Positions 1-6,206 of a stretch of 8,278 bases of DNA are shown one piece after another. A program made the translations under genes and the position numbers. This DNA is from an uncultured Bacteroidales bacterium (lineage in GTDB: Bacteria > Bacteroidota > Bacteroidia > Bacteroidales > Muribaculaceae), in NCBI GenBank assembly GCA_947175585.1, contig CAMWNL010000051.1, forward strand, positions 1-8,278, given 5' to 3'. Position 1 is the first letter of the stretch; every line of letters starts with the position of its first letter. The notes under the pieces were generated by a model. That model was not told the DNA's origin. It saw only the letters and a list, made by a program, of their open reading frames with translations, and did not search any database.

Positions 1-102
1 CTGCTGAGCAATAGCCGGAGCTACCGCACAGCAGATTAAAATCATAAGTACAGAGAAACGCTTTGCGAGCCATGAGGCTGCGGAATTGAGTTGCGCTCTC
101 AT
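1..102 (-). CDS. Exported protein, N-terminal signal peptide only (truncated by window edge)
   Basis: Only the first 34 codons are present; the frame stays open to base 1. The translation starts MRAQLNSAASWLAKRF, followed by a hydrophobic stretch (SVLMILICCAVAPAIA) and then QQ. This is a textbook Sec signal peptide with a positively charged n-region, an h-region of about 14 residues and a probable signal peptidase I site after AIA (residue 32). Neither cysteine in the h-region has a small residue before it, so it is not a good lipobox. The gene lies 75 bases downstream of the epimerase gene on the same strand, with no promoter or terminator seen in the gap, so it is probably the third gene of the sugar operon. 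In Bacteroidales such a partner is often a glycoside hydrolase, a SusC/SusD-type protein or another envelope protein; which one cannot be told from this piece. The start is chosen because the other nearby ATG (complement of 71-73) is in a frame without a signal peptide. Confidence 0.7.
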   Translation of the reverse strand, partial: MRAQLNSAASWLAKRFSVLMILICCAVAPAIAQQ

Positions 103-177
103 TGATGAATTAGTTTTTAATATTGAGAAATAGATTTGTTATAGAAGGAGAGAGCGGATGAGTTTTAGTTCGTTTTT

Positions 178-1359
178 TTATTCCTGTTCTGCTGCGAGTT
201 CTTCGAGCACCTGCCAAACCTGGTAGAGACCGCGAGGAACGTGGAAGCAGCCTTTCCATTTGCCGCCCTTGAGAGTGAGGAGTACTTCGCCGCGACGGTT
301 GAGATAACCGAACCATTCGGGGTATTCTGCGTCGGCAAAGTGAGCCCAAACGTAGTCATGGACGCGTTTGAACCATTCGAGGCAGCGTTCATCGCCGGTG
401 AGGCGATAGCCTTTGATCATCGTGATAAGAGTCTCGATGTGTACCCACCAGAGTTTCTGGTCCCATTCGAGTTCCTGAGTGGGATGGCCTTTGAGATCCA
501 TGAAGTAGAATATGCCGCCGTACTCTTTGTCCCAGCCGTATTCAACCATGGTGAGAGCTGTCTCTTTAGCCTGCTCGATGAGTTCGGGACGGTTGAGACG
601 TTTGCCAAGGTCCATGAGGAACCACATAGACTCGATAGAGTGACCGGGGTTCATGTGTCGGCCGTCCATTGAGTCAACGAGCTGGCCATCGGCACCGATG
701 TTCTCTACGACGAGACCGCCGAGCTCAGGACGAATGAATTCGAGGGTGCAGTTGATAGAGTCTTCGATAGCTTTCTGAAGGAATTCGGGATCGATGAGCG
801 GTTCGATTTCAAGCGCGAGGTTGCAAAGAATCATTGGGAGGGCGAAGTTCTTCATCGGGCGAGTGCCGGGGTGAAGCTTGTTCCATTTATCTTTGGGGTT
901 GTTGGCGCGCTGGAGGACTTTTTCGAATGTCTTTTTAGCGATTTCCTCATACTCTTTATTGCCTGTTGCAATAGCGAGCTGACCAAAGGCCATTGTAGCG
1001 AAGGTGTAGCTGAAAATGTTGTACGGGTCAACGATGGGCTGTCCTTCGCGAGTTACTGAGAAGTACCAGTCGAGGTTGCCGTCATGGCCATACTTCTTCA
1101 TGAATTCAGCACCGAGGATAGAGGCATCGAGCCATTCCTGACGTTTTTCAACTTTGTTGTAAAGCATGGCGAACATCCACACTTCTCGGCCCTGGAGCCA
1201 CATGAATTTGTCGGTGTCGAAAACGCTACCGTCGCGTTCGAGACAGGTGAAGTAGCCACCATACTCCTTGTCGAGCGAGTTGTTAAGCCAGAAAGGAAGA
1301 ACGTTGTTGAAGAGTTCATCCTTGTACTGCTTAGCGAGTTGTTTGAAATCAGTTGTCAT
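178..1359 (-). CDS. AGE-family epimerase (N-acylglucosamine 2-epimerase / renin-binding-protein type)
   Basis: A 393-residue cytoplasmic enzyme, close to the usual family length of about 390-420. It should fold as an (alpha/alpha)6 barrel and interconvert C2 epimers, classically GlcNAc and ManNAc. The N-terminal FMWLQGREVWMF segment (52-63) is the AGE/renin-binding-protein signature rather than the ARILWTFS-like segment of cellobiose 2-epimerases. Further landmarks are NPGHSIES (237-244), LEWDQKLWWVHIET (297-310), PEWFGYLNRRG (347-357) and GGKWKGCFHVPR (365-376). By comparison with characterised AGE enzymes, R58, H240, E309 and H373 are the expected active-site residues; the two histidines are the acid/base pair. 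The gene starts 29 bases after the permease stop and is probably co-transcribed with it. Bacteroides use an AGE-type NanE for ManNAc during sialic acid use, so that role is possible here. Mannose/glucose or another aldose 2-epimerisation cannot be excluded. Confidence 0.88.
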   Translation of the reverse strand: MTTDFKQLAKQYKDELFNNVLPFWLNNSLDKEYGGYFTCLERDGSVFDTDKFMWLQGREVWMFAMLYNKVEKRQEWLDASILGAEFMKKYGHDGNLDWYFSVTREGQPIVDPYNIFSYTFATMAFGQLAIATGNKEYEEIAKKTFEKVLQRANNPKDKWNKLHPGTRPMKNFALPMILCNLALEIEPLIDPEFLQKAIEDSINCTLEFIRPELGGLVVENIGADGQLVDSMDGRHMNPGHSIESMWFLMDLGKRLNRPELIEQAKETALTMVEYGWDKEYGGIFYFMDLKGHPTQELEWDQKLWWVHIETLITMIKGYRLTGDERCLEWFKRVHDYVWAHFADAEYPEWFGYLNRRGEVLLTLKGGKWKGCFHVPRGLYQVWQVLEELAAEQE

Positions 1360-1388
1360 AATTAGGATTGGTTTTATGATAGGTGAGA

Positions 1389-2840
1389 TTAATGATTGGC
1401 TTTTTCTTTGAGCTCAGCGATGTCGTCTTTGAGCCAGTATGCCTCGATTTCTTCGAGTGTCTTGCCTGTAGTTTCGGGAACAAGTTTCCACATTATAATT
1501 ATATAGGGAACGCAGCAAGCGGCGAAGAGGAGGAATGTGCCTTCAAGAGTGAGGGCTTCGAGCAGGTTGGGGAAAATCTGAGAAACGACCCAGTTGGCAA
1601 TCCATAGAGACATTGATGCAATGGACATAGCGAGACCGCGAACCTTGTTGGGATACATTTCCGAGAGGATCACGAAGATGATGGCGCTGATAGAAATTGC
1701 CTGGCAGAACATGTAGGCTCCGAGGAAGACAATCATGAGGACGTCGCTGAGACCCCACTGCTCTTTGAAGTGGAGAAATCCTGCTGCGAGAATAAGGCTG
1801 ATAATCATGCCGGTAACGCCGAAGTAAACAAGTCCTTTTCGACCGACTTTATCGATGACGAAAATGGCGATGACTGTGGTTGCGCAGTTAACGACGCCAA
1901 TCCATACCTGGCCTAACAGGGGATCTTCCAATCCAACGTTCTTGAAGATTGTGGGACCATAATATATAACAGCGTTGACGCCCATGAACTGGCCGAGGAT
2001 CGCAATCGCCATGCCAATCAGGATAGCTTTGATGATGCCTTTATGACGGCGAATGTATTCCCACTGTCCTGAAGCAGGTTCTGCGGCTGAAATGCTCTGT
2101 GTAGCAAGTACTTCTTTTTTGATGGCCTCCTTGGCGTTGTAGATGTGACCGAGTACAGCTTCGGCAGCAGAAACGCGACCGCGAACAATGAGCCAACGCG
2201 GGCTTTCGGGAACGAAGAAGAGGATGATAAGGAAGATAAGAGCCGGAACCGCGCACATGCCTAACATGCCTCGCCACACCTCTGTAGTCCAGATTCGATC
2301 CCAAAGGGACAGAGTTGACGGGTCGGAAATTGCGGCTGAGCCGGCATGGAGGTCGAGGAGGTAGTTAACACCGTAGGCCACGAGAATGCCGAAAGTAATC
2401 GCGAACTGGTAGGTGGCTACAAGAGTACCGCGGTATTTAGCAACCGAGAGTTCGGAGATGTAGCAGGGACAAACTACGGATGCGAGACCGATGCCGAAAC
2501 CTCCGAAAATACGGGCTACAAGAAGTTCGGGGAATGAGTTACAGATTGCACACCAGACGGATGAAGCGAGGAAAAGAATGGCTGCGAAAATCATTGATTT
2601 GCGACGGCCAATGCGTTCGCTAACTGTTCCGCCACAAACGGCGCCGAGAATTGAGCCGATGATAGCGGCCGAGACAAAAAATCCGGCCGAGAACGAGCCC
2701 ATCTGAATGTTGAAGAATTGCCAAACCGCTTCGTTGGTACCAGAGACGACAGCTGTGTCGTAACCAAAAAGGAATCCACCGATTGCAGCAGCTAAGGTGA
2801 TGAAAATGATGTAATTTAGGTTAAATTCACGTTTTGCCAT
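1389..2840 (-). CDS. MFS sugar-porter family permease (XylE/GLUT-like)
   Basis: An inner-membrane permease of 483 residues with 12 predicted helices, near the 491 of E. coli XylE, probably a proton/sugar symporter. Family marks are GYDTAVVSG in TM1 (26-34), the loop 2-3 motif around GRRKSM (78-83), YISE (127-130), PESPRW after TM6 (211-216), the loop 8-9 motif DKVGRKG (330-336), LSEMYPNKVRG (392-402) and the C-terminal PETTGKTLEE (455-464). Against XylE as I remember it, sugar contacts Q168, Q289, N294, N325 and W416 are kept (Q145, Q284, N289, N318, W413). Q288, W392 and Q415 become G283, F389 and L412, and the TM10 GPxxW motif is lost. The substrate therefore may not be xylose or glucose. 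It is the first gene after an operator-bearing promoter and is followed 29 bases later by the epimerase, so both probably serve the same imported sugar. The start is the only ATG that keeps the N-terminal MAKREFNLNY segment before TM1. Confidence 0.93.
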   Translation of the reverse strand: MAKREFNLNYIIFITLAAAIGGFLFGYDTAVVSGTNEAVWQFFNIQMGSFSAGFFVSAAIIGSILGAVCGGTVSERIGRRKSMIFAAILFLASSVWCAICNSFPELLVARIFGGFGIGLASVVCPCYISELSVAKYRGTLVATYQFAITFGILVAYGVNYLLDLHAGSAAISDPSTLSLWDRIWTTEVWRGMLGMCAVPALIFLIILFFVPESPRWLIVRGRVSAAEAVLGHIYNAKEAIKKEVLATQSISAAEPASGQWEYIRRHKGIIKAILIGMAIAILGQFMGVNAVIYYGPTIFKNVGLEDPLLGQVWIGVVNCATTVIAIFVIDKVGRKGLVYFGVTGMIISLILAAGFLHFKEQWGLSDVLMIVFLGAYMFCQAISISAIIFVILSEMYPNKVRGLAMSIASMSLWIANWVVSQIFPNLLEALTLEGTFLLFAACCVPYIIIMWKLVPETTGKTLEEIEAYWLKDDIAELKEKANH

Positions 2841-2864
2841 GGCGAATGAATGTTTGATAGATGT

Positions 2865-2878
2865 AAGCCGAAAGGCTT
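2865..2878 (-). promoter_or_regulatory. Small stem-loop in the permease mRNA leader
   Basis: On the minus strand AAGCC-TTTC-GGCTT forms a five-base-pair stem with a four-base loop. It ends 24 bases before the permease ATG, inside a leader of roughly 115-120 bases. It lacks a following T-run, so it is unlikely to be a terminator. It may protect the mRNA or influence translation. The hairpin is directly visible, but any role is a guess. Confidence 0.3.
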
Positions 2879-2920
2879 TAAAAGTGTTTTTTTATTTTTT
2901 GAAATGTGATTTTTAATTTG

Positions 2921-2933
2921 TTATACGCGTGTA
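2921..2933. promoter_or_regulatory. Probable operator A, CG-centred palindrome
   Basis: The stretch TATACGCGTGTA (2922-2933) is a 12-base palindrome with one mismatched pair, centred on CG. It shares the core TACGCGT with the stronger site at 2940-2957. Its centre lies about 30 bases downstream of the predicted transcript start. Palindromes with a central CG are typical of LacI/GalR-family regulators. No regulator gene is in the window. Confidence 0.45.
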
Positions 2934-2939
2934 GAATTA

Positions 2940-2957
2940 ATTACGCATACGCGTAAT
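2940..2957. promoter_or_regulatory. Probable operator B, perfect inverted repeat at the transcript start
   Basis: ATTACGC-ATAC-GCGTAAT is a perfect seven-base inverted repeat with a four-base spacer. It also contains the overlapping eight-base palindrome TACGCGTA (2948-2955). On the minus strand it begins about seven bases after the TAnnTTTG element, so it covers or directly follows the expected start of transcription. A protein bound here would block the polymerase, as expected for a repressor released by the operon's sugar. The shared core with operator A, about two helical turns away, supports real binding sites. Confidence 0.55.
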
Positions 2958-2963
2958 GTCCGG

Positions 2964-2995
2964 CAAAGATAATAAGTTTTTGCTATTTTTACAAA
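2964..2995 (-). promoter_or_regulatory. Bacteroidetes-type promoter of the permease/epimerase operon
   Basis: Read on the minus strand, TTTG (2992-2995) is followed by 20 bases and then TATCTTTG (2964-2971). Both elements match the TTTG / TAnnTTTG consensus of the Bacteroidetes primary sigma factor, with normal spacing. The transcript should begin near 2957-2960. That leaves a leader of about 115-120 bases before the permease ATG, with the two operator-like palindromes at its front. Confidence 0.75.
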
Positions 2996-3038
2996 TGATT
3001 AGTAAAATATTTTATAAAATCGGCGGTGATTTGAAATT

Positions 3039-3692
3039 TTATGAATTGATAAGTGGCAGCAAATCGTCAGGATCGGAAATTATGTTGTCGGCGTATGCTT
3101 TGCGGAGTTCGCTTTCGGACCGAAAACCCCAGGTGACCCCTACCGAGTCAACACAGGCTCTGCGCGCTGTTTCAATGTCAACTGCTGAATCACCGATATA
3201 AATTACCTCAGCCTTTGGGGTGGGGCATTGAGTGAGGACTTCGAAGACAATGGAGGGATCGGGTTTACGAGGGATGCCTTCGAGATGGCCGAAAATTGCT
3301 GCAAAGGGAATGTCTGAGAAGTAATGGTTGATTATTTTATGGACGGCGGAGTCGTATTTGTTTGAGGCAACTGCAATATTGACTTTTCTATCGGTCAGCT
3401 CAGACAGGAGTTGTCTAATACCGGGATAGGGGACTGTGGCATCGCAGCAATGGTCATTATAGTATTCAACAAAACGACGACGGGCTTCAGAGATTATTTC
3501 CGGTGTGCGAGCTTCGTCGGGTAATGACCGCTCGATCAGTTTGGTGATGCCGTTGCCGACCATCATGTTGTAAGAGATCAGGGCGTGAGTCGGATAGTTT
3601 AAAGAGCGCAGAGCGTGGTTGCACGCGTTGCCGAGATCGTCGATAGTGTTGAGAAGAGTGCCGTCGAGATCAAATATTGCAAGAGTCTTCAT
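3039..3692 (-). CDS. HAD-superfamily phosphatase, phosphoglycolate phosphatase (Gph)-like
   Basis: A 217-residue soluble hydrolase of HAD subfamily IA, the usual length for Gph/PGMB-type enzymes. All four HAD motifs are intact. Motif I is FDLDGTLLNT with nucleophile D8 and acid/base D10. Motif II is VASNK with S110. Motif III is the lysine K143 in RKPDP. Motif IV is IGDSAVDIETA with D168 and D172, which bind magnesium. The helical cap lies between motifs I and II (about 15-85). Expected chemistry is dephosphorylation of a small phosphorylated metabolite such as 2-phosphoglycolate or a sugar phosphate; the substrate cannot be read from sequence. The gene starts 19 bases after the tamL stop on the same strand, so the two are likely co-transcribed, although a shared function is not evident. 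It ends 198 bases before the permease gene, which has its own promoter in that gap. Confidence 0.9.
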   Translation of the reverse strand: MKTLAIFDLDGTLLNTIDDLGNACNHALRSLNYPTHALISYNMMVGNGITKLIERSLPDEARTPEIISEARRRFVEYYNDHCCDATVPYPGIRQLLSELTDRKVNIAVASNKYDSAVHKIINHYFSDIPFAAIFGHLEGIPRKPDPSIVFEVLTQCPTPKAEVIYIGDSAVDIETARRACVDSVGVTWGFRSESELRKAYADNIISDPDDLLPLINS

Positions 3693-3711
3693 TATAAATG
3701 TGAATTTAATG

Positions 3712-6084
3712 TCAGAAAGGATAGCCGACTGAGAAATGAAAGTTAGTGTCGCGTCCCCAGCGAGGATGGATGATTGGCCAGCGCTCCTGATTGATTGCTG
3801 GGTTGACAGCTTTGAAACCTAAGTCGAAACGCAGGAGAAAGTATGTAAAATCAAGTCGGAGACCGAGGCCATAGGCAGCGGCTATCTGGCGATAGAATTT
3901 GTTGAAACGGAATTCGCCTTCCGGCTGATTTTCGTATTTCTTAATTGTCCAGATGTTGCCGGCATCAATGAAAAGCGCACTTTCGAGTACCCAAAACAGT
4001 TTGGCCCGGTATTCGACGCTCAGGTCAAGACTGATGTCACCACACTGGTTTATGAAGTCAGAAACGGAGTTCTTACTGTCGTATGCTCCAGGACCGAGTG
4101 TGCGTACTCCCCAGCCTCGGACGCTATTAGCACCTCCGGCATAAAAGCGTTTTTCGAAAGGAACCATAGATGAGTTGCCGTAAGGATAGGCAATACCGAA
4201 ACCTGCATGCCAGGCGAGTGCATTGCGGGAGTTAAAGTTGCGTGTGTAAGTATAGTCAAATTCTCCTTTTACATATTGCGCAAACTGAATACCAAAAATT
4301 TTGTATGCACCATCGTGGCGGTGTGCACCATCAATTGATGAAATTGCATAGAGTAGATTACCGGCTAATTCGCCTGAAGCGCGAAGAGTGGTAACGGACG
4401 GCTGTATTGCAAATGCGTTTACAGAGGCTGTCGGTATACGGCGGTTGGTGCGTGAGTATGTGTAGCCCGTGCGCATAATGAAGTGATCTTCGTAACTGTA
4501 TCGAAGCAACGGATTGGCCGGGGCTATCTGGTCTATAAAATTGATGGTTGATCGAGGTAGACGGACATAATTAACGTCAATCAGTTCGTAAGTGTGGCGG
4601 CGCTGGATGTCACGGTCTCTATGAGACCATTTGTATCGCCATGCGGCGCCGGCGATTATACGAGTATATTCCGGTCGTTCCTGATGGACAAACGATAAGG
4701 CAAATTCAGTAGATGCGCGTTGTCGCTGCTTAAAGCTTTTAGAAAGGAACGGAGCTTCGAATTTCGGAAATGTTATGCCTACTTCTCCGGCTATTTCTGT
4801 ATAATGGTCGTTGATCAGTCCTTCGAAATTACCCGATAAACTTTCATAGGCACCTCGTAATTTAGCAGTGAGCAGTTCGGAATTTTTTGCAAGATTGCGG
4901 TGCTGATACGTTATGCCGGCTCCAAAGCCTAAATCACCCTCTGAGTTTGTGCCTTCGACTTCGATGGAAATGCCTTGTTTGCGGTTACGAGAAATAGTAA
5001 TAATGGCATCCATCCAGATTTCATTACCGACTTCTGCGATTGGTTTCATCTCGATATTTATAAATTTCAGGATGCCCAGTTGTCCGAGAGCTTCATAAGT
5101 GCGATCAACATTTGTCGCGCTGTACGTAGCACCAGGTCGTAAGTAACACTTTTCTTCCAGGATTCCGGGTTTAAGGTAGTGATCGTGGCCGTAGACTACT
5201 GAAATAGAGTGATAGTGGACAGTGTCGTTTGTAGTGCTTTTATCGGCTATATTTGGATCAGTGACAAAGATAATCTGTCTGATCTTATATATATTATGAT
5301 GAGAGGGTGATGCAGAGAAAGATGTATCGGAGTTATCGATTGCTTTTTTGGGTGGAAAAACATTCATAGTCAGTTCTACGGCTTTAGAGTTGGCGGTAGT
5401 GTCGGCTATAAATGTGATATTATCTTTGTTGAACGCATAGTATCCGGCATTGCGCAAAATTTCGGTTATGGTTGTGCGATCGTTGTCAAGAACATTACGG
5501 TCAAAAAGCACACCGGGACGCAGGTTGAGTGCTGCAGTGTCGCTCATGACAATTTTTTGGATGGATGAGTCCGGGATATTGAAAGCAACAGACTCAATGT
5601 AATGAGGGTGACCGGGTATGATATCATATTTTACAGCGATTTTTTTTTCGCCGGTGACAAAAGTATCTGCAAGTACTCTTGCATCAAGATAGCCACGATT
5701 GATAAGAGCCTGTTTTAGCTGTTTGGCTGATGATTCTGTTAATTCCTGACTGTAGATTACCGGTGGTTGTCCAATGTTGCGTAGCCAACGATTGTACCAT
5801 TTGGTCGAGTCAATGCCGGATAGACTATAAGTGGCGAGTTGGAGTTTAGCGAATCCAAGGACTTTATGATTCGGAGTCTGACGGAGAAAATAATATAATT
5901 CTTTGTCTGTGGCGTCTGTTTTGCCGTTAATTTCAATATTTACTTTATCAAGTAAATAACTGCCATCCGGAACATGCTTAGTCGAACTGCATGCCTGTAA
6001 CAAGACAGCTATCGTCAAAATGACGAAGGCTATAATTGTTGATAGTTTTGCGTTATGACCGCATCCGTGTAGATTAGTGCTCAT
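3712..6084 (-). CDS. tamL: Translocation and assembly module lipoprotein TamL (BamA/TamA-like)
   Basis: A 790-residue outer-membrane protein. Residues 13-31 form a hydrophobic signal ending in the lipobox LQAC, so C32 should be lipidated and become the mature N terminus (CSSTKHVPDGSYLL, typical of the Bacteroidetes TamL group). Residues about 45-370 hold POTRA-like repeats, seen in segments such as INRGYLDARV (128-137), GILKFINIEM (337-346) and YAFNKDNITF (216-225). From about 375 to the end is a 16-strand Omp85/D15 barrel with the loop-6 VRGW motif (655-658), the DAGNIW segment (707-712) and a terminal phenylalanine. In proteobacteria TamA works with TamB in inserting outer-membrane proteins and moving phospholipid to the outer membrane; TamL is the lipidated counterpart. 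No tamB is in the window. The gene leads a probable two-gene unit with the HAD phosphatase. The start at 6084 is the only ATG before the signal peptide. Confidence 0.88.
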   Translation of the reverse strand: MSTNLHGCGHNAKLSTIIAFVILTIAVLLQACSSTKHVPDGSYLLDKVNIEINGKTDATDKELYYFLRQTPNHKVLGFAKLQLATYSLSGIDSTKWYNRWLRNIGQPPVIYSQELTESSAKQLKQALINRGYLDARVLADTFVTGEKKIAVKYDIIPGHPHYIESVAFNIPDSSIQKIVMSDTAALNLRPGVLFDRNVLDNDRTTITEILRNAGYYAFNKDNITFIADTTANSKAVELTMNVFPPKKAIDNSDTSFSASPSHHNIYKIRQIIFVTDPNIADKSTTNDTVHYHSISVVYGHDHYLKPGILEEKCYLRPGATYSATNVDRTYEALGQLGILKFINIEMKPIAEVGNEIWMDAIITISRNRKQGISIEVEGTNSEGDLGFGAGITYQHRNLAKNSELLTAKLRGAYESLSGNFEGLINDHYTEIAGEVGITFPKFEAPFLSKSFKQRQRASTEFALSFVHQERPEYTRIIAGAAWRYKWSHRDRDIQRRHTYELIDVNYVRLPRSTINFIDQIAPANPLLRYSYEDHFIMRTGYTYSRTNRRIPTASVNAFAIQPSVTTLRASGELAGNLLYAISSIDGAHRHDGAYKIFGIQFAQYVKGEFDYTYTRNFNSRNALAWHAGFGIAYPYGNSSMVPFEKRFYAGGANSVRGWGVRTLGPGAYDSKNSVSDFINQCGDISLDLSVEYRAKLFWVLESALFIDAGNIWTIKKYENQPEGEFRFNKFYRQIAAAYGLGLRLDFTYFLLRFDLGFKAVNPAINQERWPIIHPRWGRDTNFHFSVGYPF

Positions 6085-6101
6085 TGTTTAGCTTAATGCA
6101 G

Positions 6102-6109
6102 CAAAATTA
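6102..6109 (-). promoter_or_regulatory. Probable -7 element of the tamL promoter
   Basis: TAATTTTG on the minus strand matches the Bacteroidetes TAnnTTTG element. It lies 17 bases before the tamL ATG, giving a short leader of about 11-15 bases. The -33 region is poor, the best match being TATG at 6129-6132, so this is a moderate call. Confidence 0.45.
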
Positions 6110-6206
6110 GTCAAATATTCGGATATGACATAGCGGTGAACTTAAAATAAGGAACAAAAAGATTGGCAAGGGTGTTTTAATGTAAATTAATCAGACTACT
6201 TATTTT

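Noticed and set aside
71..73. Alternative minus-strand start ATG for the left-edge gene
   Set aside because: Its frame gives no signal peptide or recognisable sequence, whereas the frame from 102 gives a complete Sec signal.
241..672. 143-codon open frame on the plus strand
   Set aside because: It lies wholly opposite the epimerase gene, which has intact family motifs throughout. Long antisense frames are expected opposite codon-biased genes, and the translation shows no recognisable domain.
178..1359. Cellobiose or mannobiose 2-epimerase as the identity of the AGE-family gene
   Set aside because: The N-terminal FMWLQGR segment and the NPGHSIES and FHVPR motifs fit the GlcNAc 2-epimerase/renin-binding-protein branch better. 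No GH130 phosphorylase or mannanase is visible beside it.
3009..3032. Palindrome ATTTTATAAAAT and a weak AAATC/GATTT stem just after the HAD phosphatase stop
   Set aside because: Both are AT-rich and only five to six base pairs, so a terminator is plausible by position but not supported by stem strength.
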